From Zanthoxylum bungeanum (taxonomy: Eukaryota; Streptophyta; Magnoliopsida; Sapindales; Rutaceae): 64,000 nucleotides of DNA. The notes under the pieces were generated by a model. It was given only the letters and a program-made list of their open reading frames with translations, had not been told where the DNA came from and searched no databases. Position 1 is the first letter of the stretch; each line of letters opens with the position of its first letter. Made by a program: the position numbers and the translations under genes. Below, piece by piece: positions 10,921 to 22,500 of the stretch. Location of the stretch: contig SKCR01051199.1 in NCBI GenBank assembly GCA_019454045.1, positions 186,001 through 250,000 on the forward strand, given 5' to 3'.

Positions 10921-13900
10921 ATGTATTTGGAGTATTTCAATGAATGGTGGTGATGAAACATAAAAAACGCGTGTTACAAAACAAGGATGGAAAGATGAAA
11001 GGTAGAACATCAGAATTGTACCTGCATTCTCGATGATGGACTCCCACTTTTCAGCATCTTCTACATTAACAATCAGGTGCTCAGGTGCATATAAGTTTGA
11101 AAAGGAGATTGCCTAAAAGAACCAATAATCATGACAGGTATAGTAATAAAGTATTGAAGACTTATTGCACGGTAATATATATGATTTAAGATTTTCCAGT
11201 GTTGTGTTAGCGGTGTTGTAGGATCGAGTATTTTTGAAATCATGTTCTTCAAAAGCTATCCTGTTAAAGGCACCGCCTAAGTGGCACTCGGGCGGCTCCT
11301 TAGGTATTGTAAGTTATGATTCCTAATATATTAGATAAAATTCTGCTTGCTTGACTAGTTAAACCACCATTTGACTGGTCAAAGGTGGAACTTGGATAGT
11401 GCTTGGGCAGCTCGAACTACCAAAAGCTTTGCCCCACCTACTGCCTTTGACAGCATAGTTCAAAAGGATACAAGATGTTTCTGTTCTTGTGCTTAGCATT
11501 AATCTTTGGAGACCAAAATCTTTCTTCTTGAAAGCTCTTTTCAAATATAATATGATATTTGTTTTCGGATTTCTAGAATAAAAGGCAGGACATTAAGCTT
11601 TATGGCAATAATTCTTAACAATACCAATTTCCTAGTGTAAAACCAAAAAGATAAAAAGTAAACGTGCAGTCTCATCAACAGGAAGCAGGCACGAGCAACC
11701 TAGCCGGTGAACAAATCTCAAAAGGTACTAAAATATTTAGTGCAAGAAGAACACGCTATAGCAACTGGACTGCTATTCCTCAATCCTAAGTCATTTCATA
11801 AAGAATGAATTTAGTCATTTCATCGAAAAGTACAAACACAGAGAAAGAAATTCTTGACTAACCTCCATCATGTCACGAGCAAACACCATGAAACTGTGGC
11901 CCAATGCTTTTGAAGCAAACTCTCCCCTTGGAAGGCTCTGGCATTGCTTACTGATTTCTTCTTCTATAGCTTTTACATCTACTCCATCCCCAACAATTAC
12001 AAGGACGACTTGACTGTCAGGTCCATGCTCAGCCTGATCAAAAAGAAAAGACATCGGGTTACATAAACTGTAGAAACTAATATAAAACGTGAGAAACTCA
12101 TTTCTTATTCATGCATGTGTTATGCTAGTAGAGTGTATAATTCGAGAAATTGAAATCTATCAAGCATGAAGTATGAAAAGTGATGAATTATGATTCAGCA
12201 TGAAAATCCTTTCAAGAAAACTTTGTTCATTAGTGAGAAAATGTTAATTTCAAATTTTTCTACAAAATGTAGGCAGTGGGAAGGGAAATTGAGAATGATC
12301 ATAAGAAAGGATTTGAAACCAAAATGCTCTCTGATACAATTTCCCTAGTTTGCTTAACTACAGCACCATTAGTGTAGTAGTTCTTGCACTTTCTAAATGC
12401 CTAAACAACATTAGAGGCAAAACCATAGTCACTTCATGACAAATAAACAGGGGGAACGGTGAACCTATAAATAGTTCCATCTAAAACCAAAAGAAACACC
12501 AAATCAAGTAAGTACCTGGGAAAGCAAATCTGCAGCTATGTGAATAGGACTGGCATATCTGTCAGCTATGACCAAGACTTCTGAAGGGCCAGCAGGCATG
12601 TCAATTGAAATCATTGCTTCACTGTTCTGTTAGCATATACAAACATGGAATGAACCAAGTCATATTGGCAAGAGCTGCACAGTTTTCACTTCTCCGTGAC
12701 TTTTCTTTAATACGACTGGAAAAAACTGTAGCCACAAGTGGAAAAAACTGTAGCCACAAGTGAATCCTACATGCAGGGAAAAAGAATACATACTTGGAGA
12801 ATCATTTTTGCAGCTGTGACATACTGATTTCCAGGCCCAAAAATCTTCTCAACCTAAAATTTAATGATGAAAAAAACACTCATGTAATGAAGATTAAATA
12901 ACCAAATATATAAAGAACAATAATATCACTTAATAAAGGACTATACTCATTAACCAATTTGCATTTGAAGCATTTCCTTTACCAAGGCACAGTTATTAGC
13001 AAAATTTTGCCATCATTTTTGTATTATTGAAGCACTAGATTGTATGAGTAAGCATTTCCAAAGCATAATTGTAAGTTAAACATCTTTTAAACACAAGACC
13101 TCATGCAACTTTCCAAAAGTTCAGAACAAAGGAAGTGCACAAACCACAGTTCGCCTCAAAGAGAAGTCAAATCTAAATAAAAGTTAAAAAATAAAATAGT
13201 ATAAAAAAAAAATGGCACAAAAAATAGTATAAAAATAAAATGGCGCTCAAGCTCATATTGAGGAATTGCTAATGGAACATGCACATCCCTAAGTCATCAC
13301 TAGGAAATAACTTGTAAGGAAGTTATACCTTTGGGCAAGATTCTGTTCCCCAAGCCATAGCTGATATAGCCTGTAAAATAAAAAGTGTCAAACTTTTGTG
13401 AAATATGAATTCTAAAAAAAGAGTAAAACTAACCGGGAGAAAACGTGCTCCCAAATTCACAACCACATACTAAAGAATTGTTTACAGCATTCAAACCTGA
13501 GCTCCTCCAGCCTTAAGGATGTGAGTGACACCAGCCTTTTTAGAACAATACAGTACTTCCTGCAGAGAAAGATTCATTGAAGAGCATTCAGCAGGTAATC
13601 TTCATAGTATAACTCAATAATTCTAAGAGAATACCTTGCATATGCTGCCATCCTGACTTGGGGGAGTCGCAAGGACAATTGTTTTACATCCAGCAATCTG
13701 TGCAGGCTGACAAACAGAATAAAATAAATGTTAAATCAAATCCCGCCAACATCAACAATAATGGTCAACCATGTGGATGGTAAACCAGGAAAAGGAATTG
13801 ATAATTTGGTATAATAAACCTGATCAAAACTTACAATTGAAAGCATCAGAGCCGTTGAAGGTAAAACAGCAGTTCCCCCTGGTACATAAAGACCTACAGA

Positions 13901-15211
13901 ACCAATGCTTCTTGACACTCTTTTGCATCTAACACCCTGACAAATTTTCAATACCGGAAGGTTTATGCACAAGGCAAAAACAGGAAACAATCAATGAGAT
14001 TTACTTACTTTCATGTTCTCAACACTTGTCTCAGCTGACTTTTGAGCGAGATGAAATGCGTATATGTTGTCGTACGCCACATCAAATGCTTCTTTAACAG
14101 CTGCATCAAGCTGTGAAACAACAGTTGCTAGAATAAGAGGAAAAATTTTCATTGGGGGGAGAGAGCAAATTAAAAGTAGCTGGTTCAGTATATAAAACAA
14201 ACAGTCTAAGCTAATTCGTGCACAGTAATAAAACAAAAGGTGGTACCTCCGGGTCAGGAAGCTCAGAGACATTTTCAACTACTTTTTCTAGTTTAACTTT
14301 GTCAAATCTTTCAGTATACCTGCAAAATAAATAAATAATCATCATCAAATGTCATCATGAAAGAAAACCATGGTGATATAAGAAAGTTTTAACCCCAGAG
14401 TGTTCCTGTGACAACATTGAAAAAGGGTACAAAATAAAAAGAAAATAAAGCAGCACAAACTCTTTAACGGAAGCATCTCCTCTATTGCGAACGTCATCAA
14501 CAATTGGATGGACCTGACACAGAGTATATATTCCAACTCAGTATTTTATATGTACATACAAAATCAGAGACAGATTCCTCACAAAGAGCTTCAAGCAACA
14601 AAATAAACAACTGACCACACTGAAAATAGAAGAGAAATCAATACGAGGACGAGCCTTCAAGCTTTGAACCTCAGCATGACTTAGTTCTGATAGTCTGTAG
14701 GACTTCATCGAACACCTTATTCTCTCGCAAGTTAAACCTGTGACAACAATTAATTAGTGAAACGAGTTAAAACCATCCCCATCCATGCCTAAATACATAA
14801 AAACAAAGGTAAAAAAATACATTAATAAAAAAAATAAACATACAAAAATGCAAATGTACCATACATCATCCTCCATTTTTTCCCCTTCACTTTGCCTTAA
14901 TATCAAAAAAGCATTTTATCCATTGAAACTAAATTGATACAGAAGTACTATGCAAAACCTAGTTCCAAACAGGCCTTAATCTAATTGATTAGAACATAAA
15001 GCTGAAATCAAATCTATTCGAGTAATAAAGCCTCAAAGTCACATTAAACCAAAAATTCCAAAAAAATAAAATAAAATCATATGCAAGTACCTGATGAAAA
15101 AAGATTACTGTATTTCTGGAGGCCGGTAAATCCAAAACTACGATTCTGCAAAGGTTTAATAAACAAAATGTTGCTTCGGTTAAAGCACAGAAGCTGAGTG
15201 TCCATCATCAT
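10494..15211 (-). CDS. HDH: Histidinol dehydrogenase, plastid precursor (EC 1.1.1.23)
   Basis: It catalyses the last two steps of histidine synthesis, L-histidinol to L-histidine with two NAD+, in the plastid stroma. Coding exons in order: 15211-15091, 14737-14616, 14513-14461, 14319-14247, 14110-14009, 13936-13835, 13706-13635, 13559-13497, 13370-13329, 12853-12794, 12626-12516, 12033-11863, 11112-11022, 10777-10494. All splice sites are GT-AG, and the total is 1467 bases, exactly 488 codons plus TGA. HisD motifs are intact: [18 protein letters not shown] near residue 170, [11 protein letters not shown] near 255, and the zinc/catalytic residues Gln307, His310, Glu375, His376, Asp409 and His468 (E. 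coli Gln259, His262, Glu326, His327, Asp360, His419). The first ~45 residues are S/R/N-rich, as in a transit peptide. Start: the first of three tandem ATGs, with an in-frame TGA five codons upstream. A 5' UTR intron (donor near 15302, acceptor near 15218) is likely. Confidence 0.97.
10889..10918. repeat. (AT)n microsatellite in HDH intron
   Basis: An uninterrupted run of about 15 AT units inside the last HDH intron. Confidence 0.9.
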
Positions 15212-16992
15212 TATCACCTTCAATCACATCATTCGAAATTAAATGAAATAACATTTTCTTCAAGTTAAAAAAAAAAAAAAAAAAAAGAACCGAAAGCTTA
15301 CCGTTGGCGGTTATTTTCCGATAGCAGAATCTAATGAAATGAAAGATGAGGAAGAGGAAGGCGACGACTTTTGTCAGGCTTTCAGTTGTTTTTGTGTTTT
15401 TTTTTTTTTTTTTTCCCTTTTTTAAAAATTCATTTTCTGGGCCTTTTGGGTTTTAATAGAACAAAGGGTTTGCATAACCCATATCCAACTACAAAGAAAA
15501 ATACTAAGCGTCCCCCTCCTCTATTTTTAGCATCTTCTCTCATTTTTTTTTTTTTTTTGAAAATATGTCTATCCATAATTTAAAAAAAAAAAATTATAGT
15601 TTCGCTCATTTATGAAACCAGAATAATGATTTTTCGTGAGCAAAAACCGGCCAAACTAGTGACACGTAGTGTGTGCTGACGTGGCATGGTATATGTTGAC
15701 GTAGCATGGACATGGTTGCTAACGTCAAAACATGGAAGGACGAAAATATTCATGTCATGTCATCACAGACTATCAGTGTTAATAGTTTTGTTGCTTTTAC
15801 TGATAGACAAATTCATATGATAGTCTTTTATCACGAAAAAAATAACAATTATGATTTCCTAAAAGTGTGAAGTCGCATTTTTTTTTTATACTTTTCCTTA
15901 AAACATGTGTGTAACTTTTGTGTCCAATTAAACAAACCTTTTTGTTTTGTTTTTTGTTTTTGGTTGCTTTATATGAAGGAAATGACACATCAAAGAAAGC
16001 ATACCCCTCCCTTCAATCTAACCTATTCCTCTCTCTTTTTTTAATTGTCTTTTTCTTTTCTTTTCTTTTATGTCTCTTTTGTAATCTGATCTTTAGATCT
16101 GAAATTCCACTTATATAGTGGTTATTTTGCCAAATTAGATTTCGTTTTATATTGATATTTTGTTTTTTTTTTTTATGATTTTATGTCTTTGTACAAGTAC
16201 ATGGAACGTTGCTACAACATGCAGATAATTGGTGGGATTTCATATGGTAAATCTGAAAATGAAAGTAGAACTCTTTATAGATTTATGGGGTGTTGATATG
16301 TAATGAATTTGTTTTGTTATTATAGTGGTCTTATTATTTTCTCTGTATACTAGTTTATTTCACTTATGGTTTTAAAATTTGTATTCACCAACTCATGTCG
16401 AGAAGTTGGAAATCAGGCCCAATCTGTAATTCCTCTAAGGCCACAGTTGATTTAGGTATGAATTTGAGTTTTGATTAGATAGGTGGAATACACAGTACAT
16501 AGAGTTTTATGTTATGAGGGTGTGTCTTGACTAGCCCGAGTCTTAGGTTTTTTTGCCTAGTATTATTATCAAATTATATGACCATGTATTTATACCCTTA
16601 CAGTGTTTTACTTATGAATGAATTTCATATTTAAAAAAAAAACATCAATTAAAAATGACAAATCACGATTGCTTACTTAAAGAGCAATCAACAAACACAT
16701 ATATTAGCCAAGTTTCTCTTTTATCTGCAGCTAAAATTGTTGTTAGTTTCATTTCATCTATATGTCAATAAATAGATCTTTACTAGCTGCTCAGTGGAAA
16801 ATTCAGAAAATTAATTCAGAGTAGGGTCAAAAATGATTTACATGAAAAAAATGAAGAAACATTTTATTTTAGCTTATCTTACTTTAAAAAAATCATAATT
16901 TTTGTTAATTTATATGTCATATTTTAATAAATTTTTAACCGACACATATGTCTCGCCAATGCAGCCGCTACAATCCCACCCCGTATAACTTT
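15212..16992. other. HDH 5' UTR / upstream region and spacer
   Basis: About 15303-15370 is probably the untranslated first HDH exon (minus strand ...CCAACG then GTAAGC at 15302). A run of about 20 A lies at 15268-15287 within the UTR intron, and T-rich tracts follow at 15398-15415 and 15544-15558. At 15660-15720 two near copies of TGACGT(G/A)GCATGG lie 30 bases apart. I see no other gene; the rest is AT-rich. Confidence 0.4.
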
Positions 16993-18084
16993 TGTTAGTT
17001 CCATGTGTGTTGGCAACTTTCATAACAAAACAAGTTCAATTGAGTTGTAATTAGTCTTGAAGATCTCGGAGCAATTGAACAAGTATTTGGACAATAACAG
17101 ATGGAGATATCATAGTGACATTCACTTTTTCGGACATTCCAGAAGATTAAGAGCTCCAATTGACATGAGGTCAGTTTCATTGGAAAATAGACTCGAAGAC
17201 GATCACACACATATAATGAATGCATGATTTGACCAAGGGACGAGAAAGTTACAAGTGTTTTAAGTTGCACATAAAAATCAGTCTGCGACCTGCGTTCGAG
17301 TTGTGTTCGTCTGAGCGTTTGAACATCCGGAGGCAGAAACTTTGCATTTGAGGTGCGTTCGAATACCCGTGCATAAGTGGATTATTTTGAACGCGTTTTG
17401 AGCCAGTTTGACATAAGGAAAAGCTTTACATTTGCCCTATCTAAAGAAACAATCTTTGAGCCACATTATAAATGTTGAAAACGAATATTCAAAGCCTAAG
17501 CTCTTTGTTGCTTTCAACCTTCTTGATAATCCACCTTGAAAACTTTGTTGTTTACCTGTCTTCTCTGTTTTGGTGAGATTCTTTCTTGATTGACCATCAA
17601 CACAAACACAACCTAATTCAATCTCCTAAGCCTTTAGAGTTCTCAATGAGGAAGATTGGTAGTCGGGAGTTCTGGTATTACGTGCTGCAGAGTTGATCCG
17701 CTTAGAGACTTCAGAGGTTCTGAAGAAGGCTGTTTGGTACGGGCTCGAGGAATTCTTTGGGTTATTATAGTCTAGAGGTATTAGAATCGGCAGAGCTACT
17801 GCCATATGTCTTATACCATCATTGTAAGCCTTTCTCATTATAGTGGATTTTGGCTGGTAGCCTAGATACTTGGAGTGGCTTTTTACTCGCACGGGTTTTC
17901 CACTTCGTTAATAAAATTATTGTGTTGATTTTATTTTTTGCATTGTTATATTTGCTTTGATTTATTGTTGTTAGACTAAAGGTGCTTGTTGATAATCCAT
18001 AGAAACAATAATTATAAATTATCTTAGTTTACTGTCTTTAATTCTGCATAAGGTCAAAACTTATGACTAAATTCGAATTTTTCA
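16993..18084 (+). mobile_element. Solo LTR of element B-like Ty1/copia family
   Basis: It starts TGTTAGTTCCATGTGTGTTG and ends GAATTTTTCA, matching the minus-strand LTR of element B (start TGTTAGTTTC, end CTTTCA) along its length. It includes the segment at 17845-17925 equivalent to element B 32440-32510. It is 1092 bp against 1113 bp in B. The flanks are identical ACTTT (16988-16992 and 18085-18089). The GTTCG-rich part (17285-17400) corresponds to the TTCGAA array of the B LTR but is strongly decayed. No internal sequence is present, so it is the product of LTR-LTR recombination. Confidence 0.85.
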
Positions 18085-18089
18085 ACTTT

Positions 18090-18778
18090 GAATCTCCACC
18101 CTTTGGAGGATCATCTTCCTCGGATGGGGAATGGCTTCTGAAGACAACAATCTGAGGTTCTATGTCACCAGAACCACCAACCCCACTGAACTCTACTCAG
18201 TGGTTGTGGCTTGCAGTAAGTTCAGTTGCCCATCAATTTTTTCAAGAGTTGTAGGATAACCATAAATATTATGCTAATTTTGTTTTTGGAAATATTAAAA
18301 ATTTCATCGCCAAATAATCCGACCCGGACTTAATCGGAGTAGGTAAAACCCTCGGCTGCCCCAGGCTCTTACAAGAAACTCACCATCTGAATTCGAACTC
18401 AGGACTTGGATATCAAATCCTGAACCCTACACCATTAAGTCACGCCCCTTTGAGAACAACATCATACTAAATGTTACCAAAATAGTAGCAAAAGATTCTT
18501 TAATGTGCTACATTACATATTCCACCATTGCTTCGAAAGTGGAGTTTGGAGGGGATGAATATAGCCTGCTCTATTCTGTCCCTGGGGGTTCTGTTACCTA
18601 CAACTAACTTATATCATATTCCAAGCAGCAAACTATTGTCAAAATAATAATACAGACGAATGCAACGCAAAACTAGTTAAATAATAGAAAGAATATTGAA
18701 ATTAGAACTATAGAAGAAATAATAATAACAATAACGGGGAACAATATAAAATAAATAACACATAGATTTACATGGTTC
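18090..18778. other. Spacer with short unexplained coding-like stretch
   Basis: A short plus-strand open stretch near 18131-18215 (beginning MASEDNNLRFYVTRTT) stops being gene-like within 90 bases and has no supported continuation. A tRNA-derived SINE-like segment is listed separately. The rest is AT-rich. Confidence 0.3.
18300..18453 (-). mobile_element. tRNA-derived SINE-like fragment
   Basis: On the minus strand it begins GGGGCGTGACTTAATGGTGT (A-box-like) and 30 to 40 bases later has GAGTTCGAATTC (close to the B-box GGTTCGANNCC). A non-tRNA body with TACCTACTCCGATTAAGTCC follows, then an AT-rich tail. This is the order of Pol III-driven plant SINEs. Ends and target duplication are unclear. 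Confidence 0.5.
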
Positions 18779-19521
18779 TGTAGGAGTTTGTATAGAAATA
18801 GTGGGAGAGTCTCACATCTAAAATATATAAGGAAGTTGAAAGGTTTATAAGTGTTTTCAAAACACTTATATTAAATTGGAAAAAGCAAGGGGCTTGGGCT
18901 TGATTGATATGTGTGGTTGGCATAGCAATTAATATATTTAATATATATTAATTATTCAAATATGGGTCTTGGGCCTTGGGGCTCTTGGGCTCTTGTGACA
19001 TTGAATAAATGTCATCTTTTTAGAAAAACGTTTTTTAGAGTTTAATTTCATTTAAAATAGAAGGGTATGTCTAATCTACATACCTCTTCATATTTTAACT
19101 GAAAATTAGAAAAAACGTTTAGAAATAAATCTCCTTATCTTTTTCCATTCTTTATATATAAAAGAGAGAATGCAGACTTGGAAAATATACAAAACTCATA
19201 TGTGATAAAAAAAAGTCTCTACATACAAAGTTGTTGATCCTGAAAACGAACATCAAGTAGATTCGTCAGGGGTCGAATTATCAAGTGCAGATATTTGATT
19301 CACAGATTGTTGAATCCTGGTGGCAGACGTCTAACGAACTACAAACACAAGAGTATGGGCGAAATTCTGCTATAGGACATAGCCTCATACGCTAGCCTCA
19401 ATCTAGTCAGTGTGTTATTATTTTTGTTTCTTGCTTTGTAAGTTACTGTTTCTGATTTGTATTTTATTTGCAAGTTACTGTTTCAATAATAATAATTGAA
19501 TTCGCTGATTGTTCTCGTTCA
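18779..19521 (+). repeat. 5' LTR of element C
   Basis: A 743-bp copy, very similar to 27478-28191, with a ~25-bp stretch near 19444-19470 missing from the 3' copy. A probable TATA box at about 19152-19161 suggests transcription starting near 19185. Confidence 0.92.
19362..19375 (+). promoter_or_regulatory. LTR segment perfectly complementary to the post-LTR primer position
   Basis: AAATTCTGCTATAG (19362-19375) is the exact reverse complement of CTATAGCAGAATTT at 19524-19537, which begins two bases after the 5' LTR end, where the primer binding site should be. The pair could form an intramolecular RNA duplex of 14 bp. The 3' LTR copy (28064-28076) keeps 13 of the 14 bases. Confidence 0.6.
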
Positions 19522-19541
19522 ATCTATAGCAGAATTTTATA

Positions 19542-22500
19542 ATGGAACAATCTGCGAATGCTGTGAAGCCTCATATTGAGAAACCAGATAAGTTCAAAGG
19601 ACTGAATTTCAAACGATGGCAACAGAAGATGTTGTTTTATTTAACAACATTGAACCTTGCACATGTCGTCAAGGTAGAATGCCCTATGGCAGAGGGAGAT
19701 AAAATTCCTACAGAAAAACTCAATGCAATTGGTGCATGGAAACACGGTGAGTTTTTATGTAGGAATTATATTCTGAATAGTCTTGATGACTCTTTGTATG
19801 ATATATACAGATCTTATAAGACTGCCAAAGATCTACAGGATTCCCTGGAAAAAAATATAAGATCGAAGATGTTGGTTGTGGGACACAGAAACTGGGCGAC
19901 GCATGCTGTTCTAGGCTCGCGGCCTAGTTGGGAGTACGGAGTAGCCCGCGGGGGACTAAATCGGAGAATAATGGAGTCGCCACCCGGTGTGAACCGGGAC
20001 AAAGATTTAAGGCCGCACTCACCCCTCGCAAGGGAAGACCTCAAACCGTTGGGTTCAGAATGGTCTCTTACTTATGCCACTTGTAATTAAATGATTTGTG
20101 CAATAATTTAACCAAGCCTAAGCAACATTTATTTCCAATGAGTATTCTAATTTTAAGTTCCCATGCATGAAAGTAATCATCATAACGACAAACATGCAAT
20201 AGCACACGGTAATCTCATGAACATATTTCGATCATATAATGCGGAAAACAAAGAACAACCTAAACATAATGCAAATTCCAAACGCAAAACAAATGACTAA
20301 TCATGCTTGAAAATGAACAACTAAATAGGCTAAATCATGCCTAAGAACCAAGTAACATACTAATGACCTAATCATGCTTGAATATCATCTCATGAACACA
20401 TCACATAGATAAATACAGGGATACAAGTAGTATGATTGATTACATGATACAAGAGGAATCACCTAAGAAACAATTATGCATGACATGTGATGAAAATGAC
20501 TCAATTCAGTGTATGCGAGTTCATGTAGCGTTTGAAAACGCATTCGAACGGTAAACAGAAGGTTATCATTCGTATAGCGCTCGAGAACGCGTTCGAACGG
20601 AACCAAACCTGATGCATGATAAAACTAAGAAAATGCGTGCGCGTTCGAGTAGCGTCCGAAAACGCGTTCAAATGGTAAACAGAAAGTTCGCGTTCTAGTA
20701 GCATTCGTAAACGCGTTCGAACGAGACCAGACAGAAAACATGCGTCGGTGCGGCGTTCTGAAACGCGTTCGAACGGGATTACAGCAATGACCTCCAAAAT
20801 GCAGTAAACAACATGACACATGCGTGAATGGATGAATAGATGACACCTAATAAATAATAACGGGCTAAAAAGTGCGGCAAAGCATCATGGTAAAGGTAGA
20901 CCGTAGGCTTTTTATCCCTCCAAATGGAGGACCTTTAATCTGACTTACTAAGCCCATGCGCAATGCAACATGATGCATGATTATGTAAGAAGATGACATA
21001 CAAAGAAAAGCGAATAACGAAATGAAAGGCGCGACGAAGTATCGTGGTAAAGGTTCCTTAACCCCTCAAAATGGAGGACCTTTAATCCAACTTACTAAGC
21101 CCATGCGCATCACATCATAATGCATGTAAAAATAAAGAAAACCATATCGAACTTCGTATACCCGATTGAACACATTTCACATCCAATCGAATATACATTA
21201 TCCGGCGCGGTAAAACATCGTGGTAAAGGATTTTAACCTCTCAAAATAGAGGACCTTTAATTGTACTTACTAAGCCCATGCGCTTTATCTCATCATTACA
21301 TAAACAAATAACATGCGGAAATCAAATAGCGAATAATAAACAAATCAAAACAATATAAAACGAAATATGCGCCGTTTACTCAAGTGGTACGTGGAGTTGT
21401 ATCCCGAGTATAGATCATACTACCGTCCATTCGGAATCGGCTATGAAATTTATGTCCGGGTTTCCATCCTATATACCACGAGAGGCGACACATTTTTCAT
21501 TTCATCCAAGGGCCACAACATACATCATTTCACAATACATGCATTTTCTATCTATTCAAGTGCCACAACATGCATCACTCCACAATAATCATGCAAACGA
21601 AACTCAGTAAACAATAAAAATATGAATGAAAATGGATGTGAAAAATACCCTCAGGTCTAACCTTTTATGTCGACTTTCGGAAGTGCGTTACAAGTCCGTC
21701 GGAAGGGCTATCGCTCCGCAACTTTTCTGGTTCACTGGTCTACGTTTTTCTTCGCTGTTTCGCTGCTCAAGCTACTGTTTTGACTCCGTTTTGCTACTGT
21801 TTTGCTGCTGTATTTTGGTCACTGTTTTGAGTATTTTAGGGGCTGTTTTGGAAGTATTTTGAGGGGTTAGGGGCTGCTGTTTTTAGGGTACAGTTCGGGA
21901 CTGTTTCGGGTTGTAAAAGGGCTGTTCGGGGCTATTATGGAGACAGTTGAGGTTGTTTTCGGTCAGTTTCAGGGGGGTTGATTTGAGGCAGTTTGGCTTA
22001 TTTGTGCGGCAGTTTTTTTGGCTTATACGTGACTTGGGTAGGTGCCTAGGAATGAAGGGTGAAGTTGGCTTGAAGGGGCATATGGCGTGCTTATGGAATG
22101 GCTTACGTGAGGGCAGTGTTGTGGCTTTTGTGAAGGGGGCAATTGAAGGCAAAGTGGGGGCCGTGGATACATGAGGCTAGTGACGTGAGTCAGAGGGTGT
22201 TAATGGGCTATTACGTGCTGGACGTGGAGAAGGTTAGGGGGAACGTAAGGTGGCGAGAGAGTTGAGGGCGTGCTGTGAGTGTTGAAGGGAGATTGTTTAG
22301 GTTTATGGTGCGTGGAGGCAAGGTGGCTAGGCGTGGGCTGAGACTGCGGGTGGGGTTGCTTTGTTTTACGGTTTGGTGGCTGGTAAAAAGGGGCTGCTTG
22401 TTCGTTTAGTTAAGGGTTGAATGGTTTTTGTTGAGGGCTAAAGCGTGAGGTTCTTTGAGAGTGGCCGAGGTTCTTAAAGATTAAAGGGGCTGTTGAAGGC

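Noticed and set aside
15660..15720. Paired TGACGT(G/A)GCATGG words upstream of HDH as a bZIP-controlled promoter element
   Set aside because: They lie about 300 bases beyond the probable transcription start in low-complexity surroundings and look like a decayed repeat; two words are too little evidence.
18131..18215. Plus-strand start MASEDNNLRFYVTRTT as a host gene exon
   Set aside because: The frame is short, no following exon could be found, and it is wedged between a solo LTR and a SINE-like segment. It may be a captured or broken gene piece, but that cannot be supported.
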